Shown here: piece after piece, positions 36,682-45,530 of the stretch
How positions within the stretch are numbered: the stretch's first letter is position 1
How the letters are laid out: each line of letters opens with the position of its first letter
Source: Trichomonas vaginalis G3
Taxonomy: Eukaryota > Parabasalia > Trichomonadida > Trichomonadidae
Reading direction: 5' to 3'
Length of the DNA: 64,000 nucleotides
Assembly: GCF_026262505.1 (NCBI RefSeq)
Contig: NC_067205.1
Coordinates: 10,416,001-10,480,000, forward strand
Translations under genes and position numbers: made by a program
Notes under the pieces: generated by a model
The model's database searches: none
Seen by the model: the letters and a program-made list of their open reading frames with translations, nothing else
Told to the model about the DNA's origin: nothing

Positions 36682-36689
36682 TATAAATA

Positions 36690-39050
36690 TTACATAGCAT
36701 CCAATGTTGATCTTACTAAATTAACAATATTAATATCTTGAATTGTTGGCAAAAGTCTTTCCAATTGCTGTTTCAATGAAACTGCAATATCCTTATGTTG
36801 GCAAGCCCTCAAGTAAATTGTTGCAACCAAATCTTGGTTTAATTTCTTTGCCAAATCAAGTCTAACAATAGTTTCAGCATTATCATGGTCATTACAAGCA
36901 ATACTCAACACAAGAACTGCTAGCGAGTTATCATTGATCGAATCGTAAACTCTTTTGATCTGATCATTATCTAATCTCGCTCCTTTCTCGACCATTTGTG
37001 CCAAAGCTGAAGTACAGACAGCCATGAAGGTTGGATCCGTCGATGTGATGTTGTTCATCAAATAGGAAACTCCCAGTTTATCAAGAGCACCCAGTTTGGC
37101 CAAACATCTGACAGCTGAAGCCGCCAACATCGAGTCAACTCTGTGATCGTTAGCGGCGTGAACCGCGACATCGACTACGGCTTTGAAAGTTTCGCCACTT
37201 TCGGCACCACCTCTGGAAATGAGCTCGAATGCAAGCTGAACGTTTCTGGCGTTGACGGATCTGAGAATTACTGATGTCTCGCGTTTTGCTTTGCAGGCAA
37301 TGACGAATATGGTAGTATCGACATCATCATTGCCTGTTGGGAAGGTATTGATCAATAAATCCATGGAAGATGGACTTAATCTGTCATATCCAATTTGCTT
37401 GACCAAAAAAGTGGCTTTTGAAGCAAGGGGAGTGAAGAAGAATGGCTTCAAACCTCGAACTTTAAGGTCAAAGTCGCGGATTTCGGATACTAAACTTAAG
37501 AAATAATCTCCTCTGTTTTCTGGAATTCCGTTCTCTTCAATGACCTTAACAATGGAAAGCGCTTGGCCACTTTCAACAGCTGTTTTCATCTTTTGGTCGA
37601 TATCTTCGGTCTCTGCCGCAATTTTAGTTTTGATGTAGTTTTCAAAGACTTCCATATCTGTTCCTGGTACGTAAATATCACATTTAGCGAACATTGTGAT
37701 TATTTCGTTGAATGATGGTCGCATATTCGGGTCCCTTTGCCAACATGAAGTAATTAACCTTCTTAATCCAGGCGGACAGTCATCTTCGAGCGGCGGACGT
37801 AAATCATTAATAAGTACGCGTGCAATAATCTGAGGAGGAAGCAATCCTTCGTAAGGAACTTCGCACATCAAAATTTCCCAACAAACAATGGCATAAGCGT
37901 AAACATCGACCTTCAAATCGTATTGCTTGGACGATCCAAGGAGTTCTGGAGCCATCCAATGTGGTGTACCTATACTTTCTGACATAAATTGTTCATTTGC
38001 GTAGCGACTTAAGCCAAAATCAATGATTTTAGCTCTATTGTTTGCATCAATTAAAACATTGAGAGTTTTCAAGTCTCTGTGAATAATATGTCTGTTATGT
38101 AAACATCTCATTCCTCTTGCAATATCGAACATTGCAATTGACCTCTCCGTTGGGGAAAGGTTTCCTGTATTATTAAGGTCGTTGTATAAACTGCCTCCTG
38201 GCATCCATTCCGTAACTATGCAGAAAGGATAAGTATCTGTTGCTCCAACGAAGCGAAGTAGACATTCATGTTGAGCAGAAGCAAGTACAGATAATTCTCG
38301 TTGAAATGCATTTAATTTCGCACCTTGGAGTTGTTCAAATTTCAAAGCTTTGATTGCGACTTTTTCTTTTGTTTTCTTTAATATGCCGATGTATACATTT
38401 GATGATACACCGCTTCCTATTTCTTTTTCGATCTCTAAGTCTGAGTAAAGAAGTCGCCATTGTTGGAAAATTATTGGAATCGGAGAAAAAACTACATCGT
38501 TTTCTCCAAACGTCTTTCCTTCGTATGCTTGAATAAATTCATGAATTTGGTTGATTCGTTTTTCAACGACTCCGGTGATTTGATCATCAGAATCAGGATT
38601 TGCCAAATATTGATTCAGAGAGGCTTCAATGGCTTTTAAATCGAAGATATGATATTGTAGCCACTCAGGAGCAGCAGAATTGAATGCTCTAGCCCCAATT
38701 GGATCTAAATCCATCGTAGCCTCTTGTAAAGCTGTCGCGTATTGGCATAAGAGTGTAGGGACATAGTCTATTTGATTTTCTAAAAAATTCTGCGCCCAGC
38801 AATCAGAATAATTTTGAGTGAAGATGTCTTGATAATTCTGTGAAAATTTCTTAATAGTTATGAATGCTTTCATGTGAGCTTCTGTTAGTGGGATTTTGCT
38901 TGCGCGCTGAGAAAATGATTGAAGGAAATTATGATATTGACACATTGAGAGCTGAAATTTAGCTCCATGTGCAACTACATTAGGAAGCAATTCAACAAGC
39001 CCATTATACAACTTTCCGATTTCTCGGACGAGGTATTTCAGGGTTTTCAT
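36690..39050 (-). CDS. TKL-family protein kinase with helical extensions
   Basis: 786 residues. Residues 1-200 are helical and of the type found at the N-terminus of many trichomonad TKL kinases. The kinase domain runs from about 205 to 456: glycine loop IGSGVSSNVY, Lys234 in VAIKALKF, HRDLKTLN with Asp326, DFG at 344-346, and GTPHWMAPEL. All catalytic residues are present, so it should be active; HRDLKTLN and the WMAPE motif place it in the tyrosine-kinase-like group, with Ser/Thr specificity expected. Residues about 480-786 look like ARM/HEAT-type helical repeats. Substrate and pathway cannot be read from the sequence. AAAAAGTGACA lies 15 bases upstream of the start. Its 3' flank has been copied to 30591-30638. 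Confidence 0.93.
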   Translation of the reverse strand: MKTLKYLVREIGKLYNGLVELLPNVVAHGAKFQLSMCQYHNFLQSFSQRASKIPLTEAHMKAFITIKKFSQNYQDIFTQNYSDCWAQNFLENQIDYVPTLLCQYATALQEATMDLDPIGARAFNSAAPEWLQYHIFDLKAIEASLNQYLANPDSDDQITGVVEKRINQIHEFIQAYEGKTFGENDVVFSPIPIIFQQWRLLYSDLEIEKEIGSGVSSNVYIGILKKTKEKVAIKALKFEQLQGAKLNAFQRELSVLASAQHECLLRFVGATDTYPFCIVTEWMPGGSLYNDLNNTGNLSPTERSIAMFDIARGMRCLHNRHIIHRDLKTLNVLIDANNRAKIIDFGLSRYANEQFMSESIGTPHWMAPELLGSSKQYDLKVDVYAYAIVCWEILMCEVPYEGLLPPQIIARVLINDLRPPLEDDCPPGLRRLITSCWQRDPNMRPSFNEIITMFAKCDIYVPGTDMEVFENYIKTKIAAETEDIDQKMKTAVESGQALSIVKVIEENGIPENRGDYFLSLVSEIRDFDLKVRGLKPFFFTPLASKATFLVKQIGYDRLSPSSMDLLINTFPTGNDDVDTTIFVIACKAKRETSVILRSVNARNVQLAFELISRGGAESGETFKAVVDVAVHAANDHRVDSMLAASAVRCLAKLGALDKLGVSYLMNNITSTDPTFMAVCTSALAQMVEKGARLDNDQIKRVYDSINDNSLAVLVLSIACNDHDNAETIVRLDLAKKLNQDLVATIYLRACQHKDIAVSLKQQLERLLPTIQDINIVNLVRSTLDAM

Positions 39051-39064
39051 TTATTTATCAAAAT

Positions 39065-39075
39065 TGTCACTTTTT
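39065..39075 (-). promoter_or_regulatory. AAAAAGTGACA motif upstream of the TKL kinase
   Basis: Same motif and orientation as at 29026-29036, ending about 15 bases before the ATG. A role as a core promoter element is inferred only from its repetition and position. Confidence 0.35.
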
Positions 39076-39679
39076 AACTTCAATTTTCCTGAAAAAATGT
39101 AAGCAATTTCAAAAATAACTTTATAAATGCAGGATATGCACACTTATTCCAGATAATGATGCCAGTCCGGAAAATTTTCAATTTAGGAGATGGTAACCCC
39201 ATTTATCATTTATCCTGAATAAATTTCTTTATCCATTGATCCATTTGAATACCAGACATTGTATGCATGTTGAAGATACGAGCAGGATTCAAATTTTTAA
39301 ATAACATGCCAGTAATTGAGAATATGGAAACTCTTACTGAATGTCAACAAAGGATGTTGGAAAGTGAGATGAAGAGATAATAAGTATTGTATACAATGCT
39401 ATCCAAACATATATTAGTAAAGAATCTTCCAGTATATAGTAAATTATATCTAGAAGTCCCCGGTCTTTTAATAACAAGTGCACTTACTAAAAAGGATCAA
39501 GTTACAAGATATAAACCACAATCTCATTGAAAATTAGCAAATTACTGCTGGAAAGCTAACCAAGATAGACGTATTCAAAGCTTATTTCGATTTTTATTCT
39601 ATTATTTCAACAATTCTATTGATATTCTTAAAAATATGTGAATTCGAAGCAAATAAAATATGGTGTTTGTCCAAACTTT
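39076..39679. other. Intergenic stretch, possible minor relic
   Basis: No intact gene. A plus-strand open stretch at about 39309-39380 (MPVIENMETLTECQQRMLES) ends in a stop and has no partner nearby; it could be a coding relic or chance. Confidence 0.45.
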
Positions 39680-39897
39680 GCTATTTTTATAGTTTCATGA
39701 AATGCTACAATATAAAGAGCAGTTTCTCCAGCTCTATCTTTAGAATTATTAACAACACCATGTGAAATAAAAAGTTTTGCAGTTTCTTCATTATCACCAT
39801 GTACTGCATCATGAATAGCAGTTTCTCCGCATCCTTATTTAGCATTTATATATATTATTTCTTGCTGCTAAATGAAGAACAGTTTCTCCATCTTTTC
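39680..39897 (-). pseudogene. Ankyrin-repeat gene relic
   Basis: On the minus strand three ankyrin-type pieces can be read in shifting frames: GETVLHLAARNN, then GETAIHDAVHGDNEETAKLL, then SHGVVNNSKDRAGETALYIV. They match the trichomonad ankyrin repeat pattern (ISHGANVNAKD-type helix and turn, then GETALH-type start). A stop and two frame changes separate them, and there is no start or continuing repeat on either side. This is a fragment of a formerly longer repeat gene. Confidence 0.75.
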
Positions 39898-40042
39898 AAA
39901 TAAAATTATAGAATAAAAAGACAAAAACAATGATGTTTTATTAATAATCACGAAAATAAATATAATATATATATATATAATAATAATAAAAGGTATAATA
40001 ATATAAAAAAATCTATAAAATACAACAATATTCGTATTATTT

Positions 40043-42428
40043 TCACTCAAATGTCATACTTCCTGATGGAGTTGCCTTTGGAGACCTTGGAGATGGAACA
40101 ACTTTCGCCATTGACTGCAAAGGAGTGTTGGATCTCGGTGTCAAATAAGGTACAATCGGACAAGCATCATCACAGTCGTCATCTGGTATTTTAATGTGCT
40201 CTGATGCCATTTCCTGGCGAAGTTTGTCGATCTGGTATGTTGTAGAGACCTGATTGAACTTGGAAAAGTCGTCATCTTCATCTGATGAGCAACTTGAGTA
40301 GGAAGAGAACTCATTTCGGATCTTCTGTGATGATTGCATATCACTCATGATATCGAGGTACTCTTTAGAGTTAGTATCGATCACTTTTCGCTTCGAATTA
40401 AATTCTTCTGGTTTTTCTATGTCATTTAGCTCAGGAACGTTTTCCCAATCGATGTCTTTGAACCAAGGATGGTTCATTATGTCCTCAAATGAGTTCTGTC
40501 CCAGTCTTTTCTCCGGTTCGAAGACGAGTAATTTCGAAATTAAGTCTAAAGCATCGTGGAGGTCGTTATCTGGATTGGCAGTCAGACTGAGATCAACTTC
40601 GTAGTTGATTTTGAGGGTGTTCTCTATGGTTTTTGTCGCATTTTCGGCATTGAATGGTGGCATTCCGAACAAAAACTCATAGATCATGCAGCCAAGGGAC
40701 CAGTAATCGGATGAGTATGTTGTGGCCTGGTTTGTCAAAACTTCCGGTGAACAATAACCGAGAGTTCCTGTTGTATCGACAATTTCGTTCTGCATGATCT
40801 CGCTGGAGAGTCCGAAATCGATCAGCTTGAGGTATCCATCACCATCGAGGAGGACATTGTCTGGTTTCAGGTCTCTGTGAACAAATTTGTTTCTGCGAAG
40901 GTCTCTGAGTGCAAGAACAATCTGGGCTGTGCATATCGTGGCATGAACTTCATCGAATACTTCGTAATTATCCAAAATATGCTTCAAATCTCCGTTGGAT
41001 ATGTAATCCATAACAATGTAAAGGTTCTTCTCGCCAATGAAGCTACTATCTGTGTGTTAGTAATGATCTAAAAATTATTTCATCAACCACTTTCTTTTTT
41101 TCTGAAATAATTTTTGAGATATAAAAAAAATACCAAAAAATTTCATAAAAAAATCATCAAAATTTTCGGTATTCGAAATATATATCTCAAATCTTATATT
41201 TTCAGAAAAAATTTTGTAATCGATGAAAAAATAAAAAATACATACATATCTTAACAATGAAATTTGATCTGAGTTGGAACAAAAAGTCCTTCTCATGCAG
41301 TAAATGGTGCTTAACGATCTCTGTTGTGTGTAATTTATCTTTTGATATGACTTTGATGGCGTATTTGTCTTTTGTAGAGTTCTTTTCGGCCAAATAAACT
41401 CTTGCGTAGGCTCCCTTTGAGATCTGCTTAAGAATTGTGAAGGAGGCGATTGACATATCAGTTTGACCGGAAAAAGATGTCGAAGGAGACAAACTTTGGG
41501 AGGGAGAAAGAGTCAGTTCTTGGGCTTCTTTGTTAAGCTGGAACGATTTGTAGGAAACGCAAACTTTTGATTTGAGAATTCCAATTGAGCGATTAATTAA
41601 ATCGTTCAATGAATCGTTAAACGACTGTGTAAATTGGATGACAACAGGAAGCGTAGATAAGACGGAAAGGCAAGTCTGGAATTGATTTTCAAAATTATCT
41701 GTTGTTTTGAGGGCAGATTTGAGAAGTAGTATCATATGTAGAGGGACTAATACATTAAGTATGTTTTCTTGTGATACAGGCCATTTGATTTTGGCTAGAG
41801 CTTTAAATTCTTGAATTATTTTGTTCATATCGCCATCTATTTGAACTTGAGACTGCTGGGCTTGATAGGCTCTGTAGCAGGTCTCAATGTGCTTAACGAA
41901 ATGTGATTTTGGAACTGGTTTCTCGCAGATACGACAAATAACTTCGTCTTGCATTCCGGGAGCGATTTCGAGTTTCTTGCTTGCCTTACCCTTTAAAGGA
42001 GGGAGAAAGATACCATTTGGTAATCTTCTGTTTTCCAAAATCTGTTGAATTCTTTTTATTTGAGTTAATGGTTTCAAAAGACGAGCAACATAAAGAGAAA
42101 TCTGATCGTTCTCGGCTGATCTGAGAAGTTGAGTCAGTAATTTAATAACATTATCAGTAATCTTAAATAAATGAGCATAATCGCATTTTTTTAAGTTATT
42201 TATAGCTTGCTGTACTTTTTTTAAAATTCCTGTATCTTGTGTGGACTCATTTGTCTTTGGAGGTTCTATAGATGAGATTATTAAGTGCTGAGAATTTAAT
42301 AATTCAAAAATTCTCGTATAGAAATTAAAATTGATAACATCATCTTGCACCTCTAACATTTGAAGATCTAATAGAGTGACATGGGTGATTTTGCCAGAAC
42401 ACTGGCGTAACATAGCAAGCTTTTTCAT
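40043..42428 (-). CDS. AGC-type kinase with C2HC finger, one intron (IREH/Rim15-like)
   Basis: Two exons, 42428-41246 and 41049-40043, joined across an intron, give 729 residues. Residues 165-184 (CRICEKPVPKSHFVKHIETC) form a C2HC zinc finger like that of plant IREH1 and fungal Rim15/Cek1 kinases. The kinase domain runs from about 328 to 597: Lys359 in YAIKV, Glu379 in the C helix, HRDLKPDN (452-454 HRD), DFG 472-474. The activation segment has TTGTLGYCSPEVL instead of the AGC-usual GTPDYLAPE. Splicing restores the subdomain IV-V segment leading into NLYIVMDY that is missing in either exon alone. The C-terminal 130 residues are acidic and Ser-rich. In fungi and plants such kinases act in growth, quiescence and polarity control; that role here is inference. 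Confidence 0.92.
41050..41245 (-). other. Spliceosomal intron, 196 nt, trichomonad consensus
   Basis: On the gene strand it begins GTATGT and ends ACTAACACACAG, which matches the trichomonad donor and the combined branch-point/acceptor signal. Removing it joins codon 395 (T from exon 1, AT from exon 2, Tyr) and gives a continuous kinase domain. The intron contains stops in the upstream frame and is strongly T-rich. Confidence 0.95.
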
Positions 42429-43087
42429 TTTTTTTTAAAAATTTACATAAAAAAAGTGTAATCAAATTTTTCAGGGTACATTATTTTACAAATTTTGGTA
42501 TCTACTAATGCTAACAAATATAGGAAACAAAGACAATTCGATTTCCTGAGAATATTGAAGATTCAATATTGGCCAAAATCAATTTTGGTACTATCGAGAC
42601 AATGTATTTCATGTGATAAAGCTATCTACTAATTATAACTTTCTTTTCCCCAGGTTACGATAATTGGTCAAGAATGAATGATGATTTATGGCTCTCGTTT
42701 CTATTTTTAGTTCCATTGCTCCTTTATGTTTCAACGATTAACAATGAACAAAATTTTGGAAAAAATTTTGAACAATCGGACATCAAACTCAATTTCTTGA
42801 AATCACAAATCGTGTTGTATTCTTAATTAGGTCATACCAAATTGTTCTCTGCCTAGAAAATATAAATTTTTCACAGAATTTTGCTATAGGGAAATATTAA
42901 TGAGAACAAACGTTGAGAATAGGAACTCAATCAATAAATGACATATACATTTGATTTAAGATCATGTATTTGTAATAAATATAATTGTTGGTAAAAATCA
43001 GATTTATTTTTGTCAAGAAAAAGACTTTTAGAAAACTAAATAGAGTTATTACACTCTAATAATATGTATAATGGTCATAAAGGGTTC
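42429..43087. other. Intergenic stretch, nothing further seen
   Basis: About 660 AT-rich bases between the AGC kinase start and the GP63-like gene end. TTACACTTTTTTT on the gene strand lies shortly upstream of the kinase ATG and could be an initiator-like element. No gene, RNA or clear repeat is visible. Confidence 0.55.
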
Positions 43088-44967
43088 TTAAGGTTCAGCT
43101 TCATCGCTATTATTATTTAGATCATTTTCTACAGAATTTGTTGAAGCAATTTGATTTGTTCTAAAAACCACAAAATAAACTATAACTGCAATAGCACCTA
43201 ATAATACAATGGTACCAAGAACAATCAAAACAATATAGCCTGCTTTCAATTTATTGCTTTTAGGGGAAGCATAATGATCTGCTTCGTTTGAAATTTCTTC
43301 TTTCTCTAAATCGGAATAATCGAAACTCCATTCAGGCTTATCCTGCGGCTTTCCTTCAAGCACTTTTGTGTTTGGATCAAGTGGATCTTTATCAAAATGC
43401 ATTGATGATAATTTCATTGTTCTGCAGAATCTTTCAGGGTTAGGACAAGTATAGTCACGATTAATAATATGAGAATTTCCTTCTTCATCATAGACTTCGA
43501 GTTTGTAATGAGATTGTAATCCAGCGTTATCTTTATTGCAAATAATTGTGTTATCCTGATTATGTCCATGGACTTTGATTTCAAAAGAATCATAACCATG
43601 ACAAATATATTCACTACAGTGTTCTCTATATTTTTGCTCCCGGGAGAATTGCCTTTCCTTCTTCACATACTTGGGATGGTTTCGGAAGTAACTGAAGGTC
43701 TACGAAAATACTAGATCCAATATATGTTTCTTTCTTTGGATTGTAAAAGGAATCCATTGCATTGCAATATGGACTATAAAATTCATTATCACAAGGAATA
43801 TTTGAAACGATATCAAATTCTTCTCCTGAGCCATAATGACGATAATCAAATCCTGTGAAATCTTGAGTAGTCATCAAATAGTTTGAAGGAAAATGGAATT
43901 GAGGTGGATCAATTGCAAAGTTTGATATTGGTTTTCCATCGATTGATTCAGGGTGTCCATAAACTAAAGGTTTTGCATTTGCCCAATTGATTTTGTAATT
44001 TCCTGTATCCATAAGAACTGCAAGAGTTGCATCAGTAAATCTTAAGAAAGGTACTGGATAACCAATATCAGTTCCAATCATATTTTCAGAATTATATGTT
44101 CTGGCTTCCAAATGTGAACCTGCTGTTCCAATAGAACCACCATCTTCCATTTCAATTCCAGCTGGACAACTCGTTCCATTGTCGCCGATAAATGTTTCAA
44201 CTCCAAATCTCTTCTTTGCATAAACGTGAGCGTTTGGGGTCACTAAAAACAAATAATTCTTCTTATACTTTGTTAACTTGCATACCGGATCCTTGTAAAC
44301 TTCTGTGCTTTCAGGTGGATGGTATTTTTCAAAGAAATTGAGTGCAAATCCAAGAGTATGTGTTAATTCATGGAGAATTGTCATAAAAAAGTTATTATCC
44401 CAATCACTTTCACTTATCATTCCAATCGTTTTCACTTACAGCTTCTTCTGGGGTAGTGGAAGGGTTAAATTCTACAATTCCAACTATTGTTCTTCGATAT
44501 GTATCTTCAAACATACGAGGTCCTGCTGATGCTAAAGCTCCATCGATTTTCTGACTGGTAACAATAAGAACTAAATCTGTATTATTGAATTCAAGTTTAT
44601 TTTCATCATCAATTTCAACTTTAATCGGATCTAAGACAGATTGTACTTTGAGAGTATGTGAAAGAAAGTCAACAACGTTGTTCAACGTTCCTTTGATGGC
44701 CGAAATTTGTTTTTCTGTTATTATATCGTTTGCTTCACAAACAACTCCTATTTCTTCAATAACTTGACCAACATTTTTGCATGTATATGGATAGTTTCTT
44801 TTGCCTTCAAGGAAATCATAATTTAATGTAATTCTAATAGGTCTCCACTTTGAAGAAATTCTGCTTGATAAAGCAAGACGTTGCATATTCTGTTTTATGT
44901 TTAGCTTCTTCATTTGTTCATTGATATTGCATTTATACGATAAGATGAGAGCTAAATACAATAGCAT
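43088..44967 (-). pseudogene. GP63-like (leishmanolysin, M8) metallopeptidase gene with two frame breaks
   Basis: Three frames together cover a complete M8 peptidase of about 620 residues. Piece 1 (44967-44410) has a signal peptide and the pro-region and N-terminal domain. Piece 2 (to 43626) has the zinc motif HELTHTLGF, a distal His in GSHLEAR and the Met-turn region ENMIG. Piece 3 (from about 43660 to 43088) has the Cys-rich end, a membrane helix (YIVLIVLGTIVLLGAIAVIV) and a short acidic tail, so the product would be a type I surface protease. Break 1 is at a diverged 22-bp tandem duplication (44395-44438). Break 2 is at a five-base A run (43631-43635), where one base too many shifts the frame. 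All zinc ligands are intact. Members of this family cut host and matrix proteins. It could be a decayed gene, or partly an assembly error at the A run. Confidence 0.85.
44395..44438 (-). repeat. 22-bp tandem duplication breaking the GP63-like frame
   Basis: 44395-44416 and 44417-44438 match at 18 of 22 bases. On the gene strand both encode a VSENDW- or ISESDW-like segment, but in different frames because 22 is not a multiple of three. The four differences show that the duplication is not fresh, which argues against a simple base-call error. Confidence 0.8.
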
Positions 44968-45530
44968 TTAGTTAAAAAGGTGGCTTCTAATGTCAATTGA
45001 AAAATTTCAATTTGTTGGCCAAGACAAAATTAAATATATTTTATAAAAGTGTTTGCCAATTCACCTCACTCATTCTCAACAATATTGAATTTCGACGGTT
45101 ATTTGATAACATTTCTAAAATTGAAGGAGAAAAATGACTTTATTGAAATTCAATGAATAATCAGCTTTTTGCTACGAGAATAGGATTTAATAGATCTTTC
45201 ATAATAGTTTATTATTGTAATGTCTAAAAACTCACCACTCTCGTTTTTGATTTCTATTCTCATTTTTATTTTGGGAAAAAAATTAAACTTCAATTTATCA
45301 AAAACAGGATGTATTGATCTATATTTTTAATTTGGCCCAAAATTTTTAAATTATCAAATATTTAATTGGAATATTATCCGAAGTTTTAATATTAAAATAA
45401 GGATCTCGTGTGGAGAATATCCGAAGTTTTAATAATAAAATAATAAAATATCAAACAATTCTATTTTGTTGAAAAAAATACATAATATTTTTTTACGAAT
45501 AAATAAACATGATTAAACAAATAATAAGAA
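44968..45530. other. Intergenic stretch, nothing further seen
   Basis: AT-rich. A short direct repeat (ATATCCGAAGTTTTAATA...AAAATAA near 45373 and 45418) is the only structure noted. It lies beyond the stop of the giant disordered-protein gene. Confidence 0.5.

Noticed and set aside
25013..36689. tRNA or other structured RNA genes in the gene-poor stretch
   Set aside because: I saw no cloverleaf-like A and B boxes on reading both strands; a covariance-model scan would be needed to exclude them.
40043..42428. Two separate half-kinase genes
   Set aside because: The intron signals and the exact restoration of the missing kinase segment show a single spliced gene.
44395..44460. GTAAGT near the first GP63-like break as an intron donor
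   Set aside because: No ACTAACACACAG-type acceptor follows, and the tandem 22-bp duplication explains the frame change fully.
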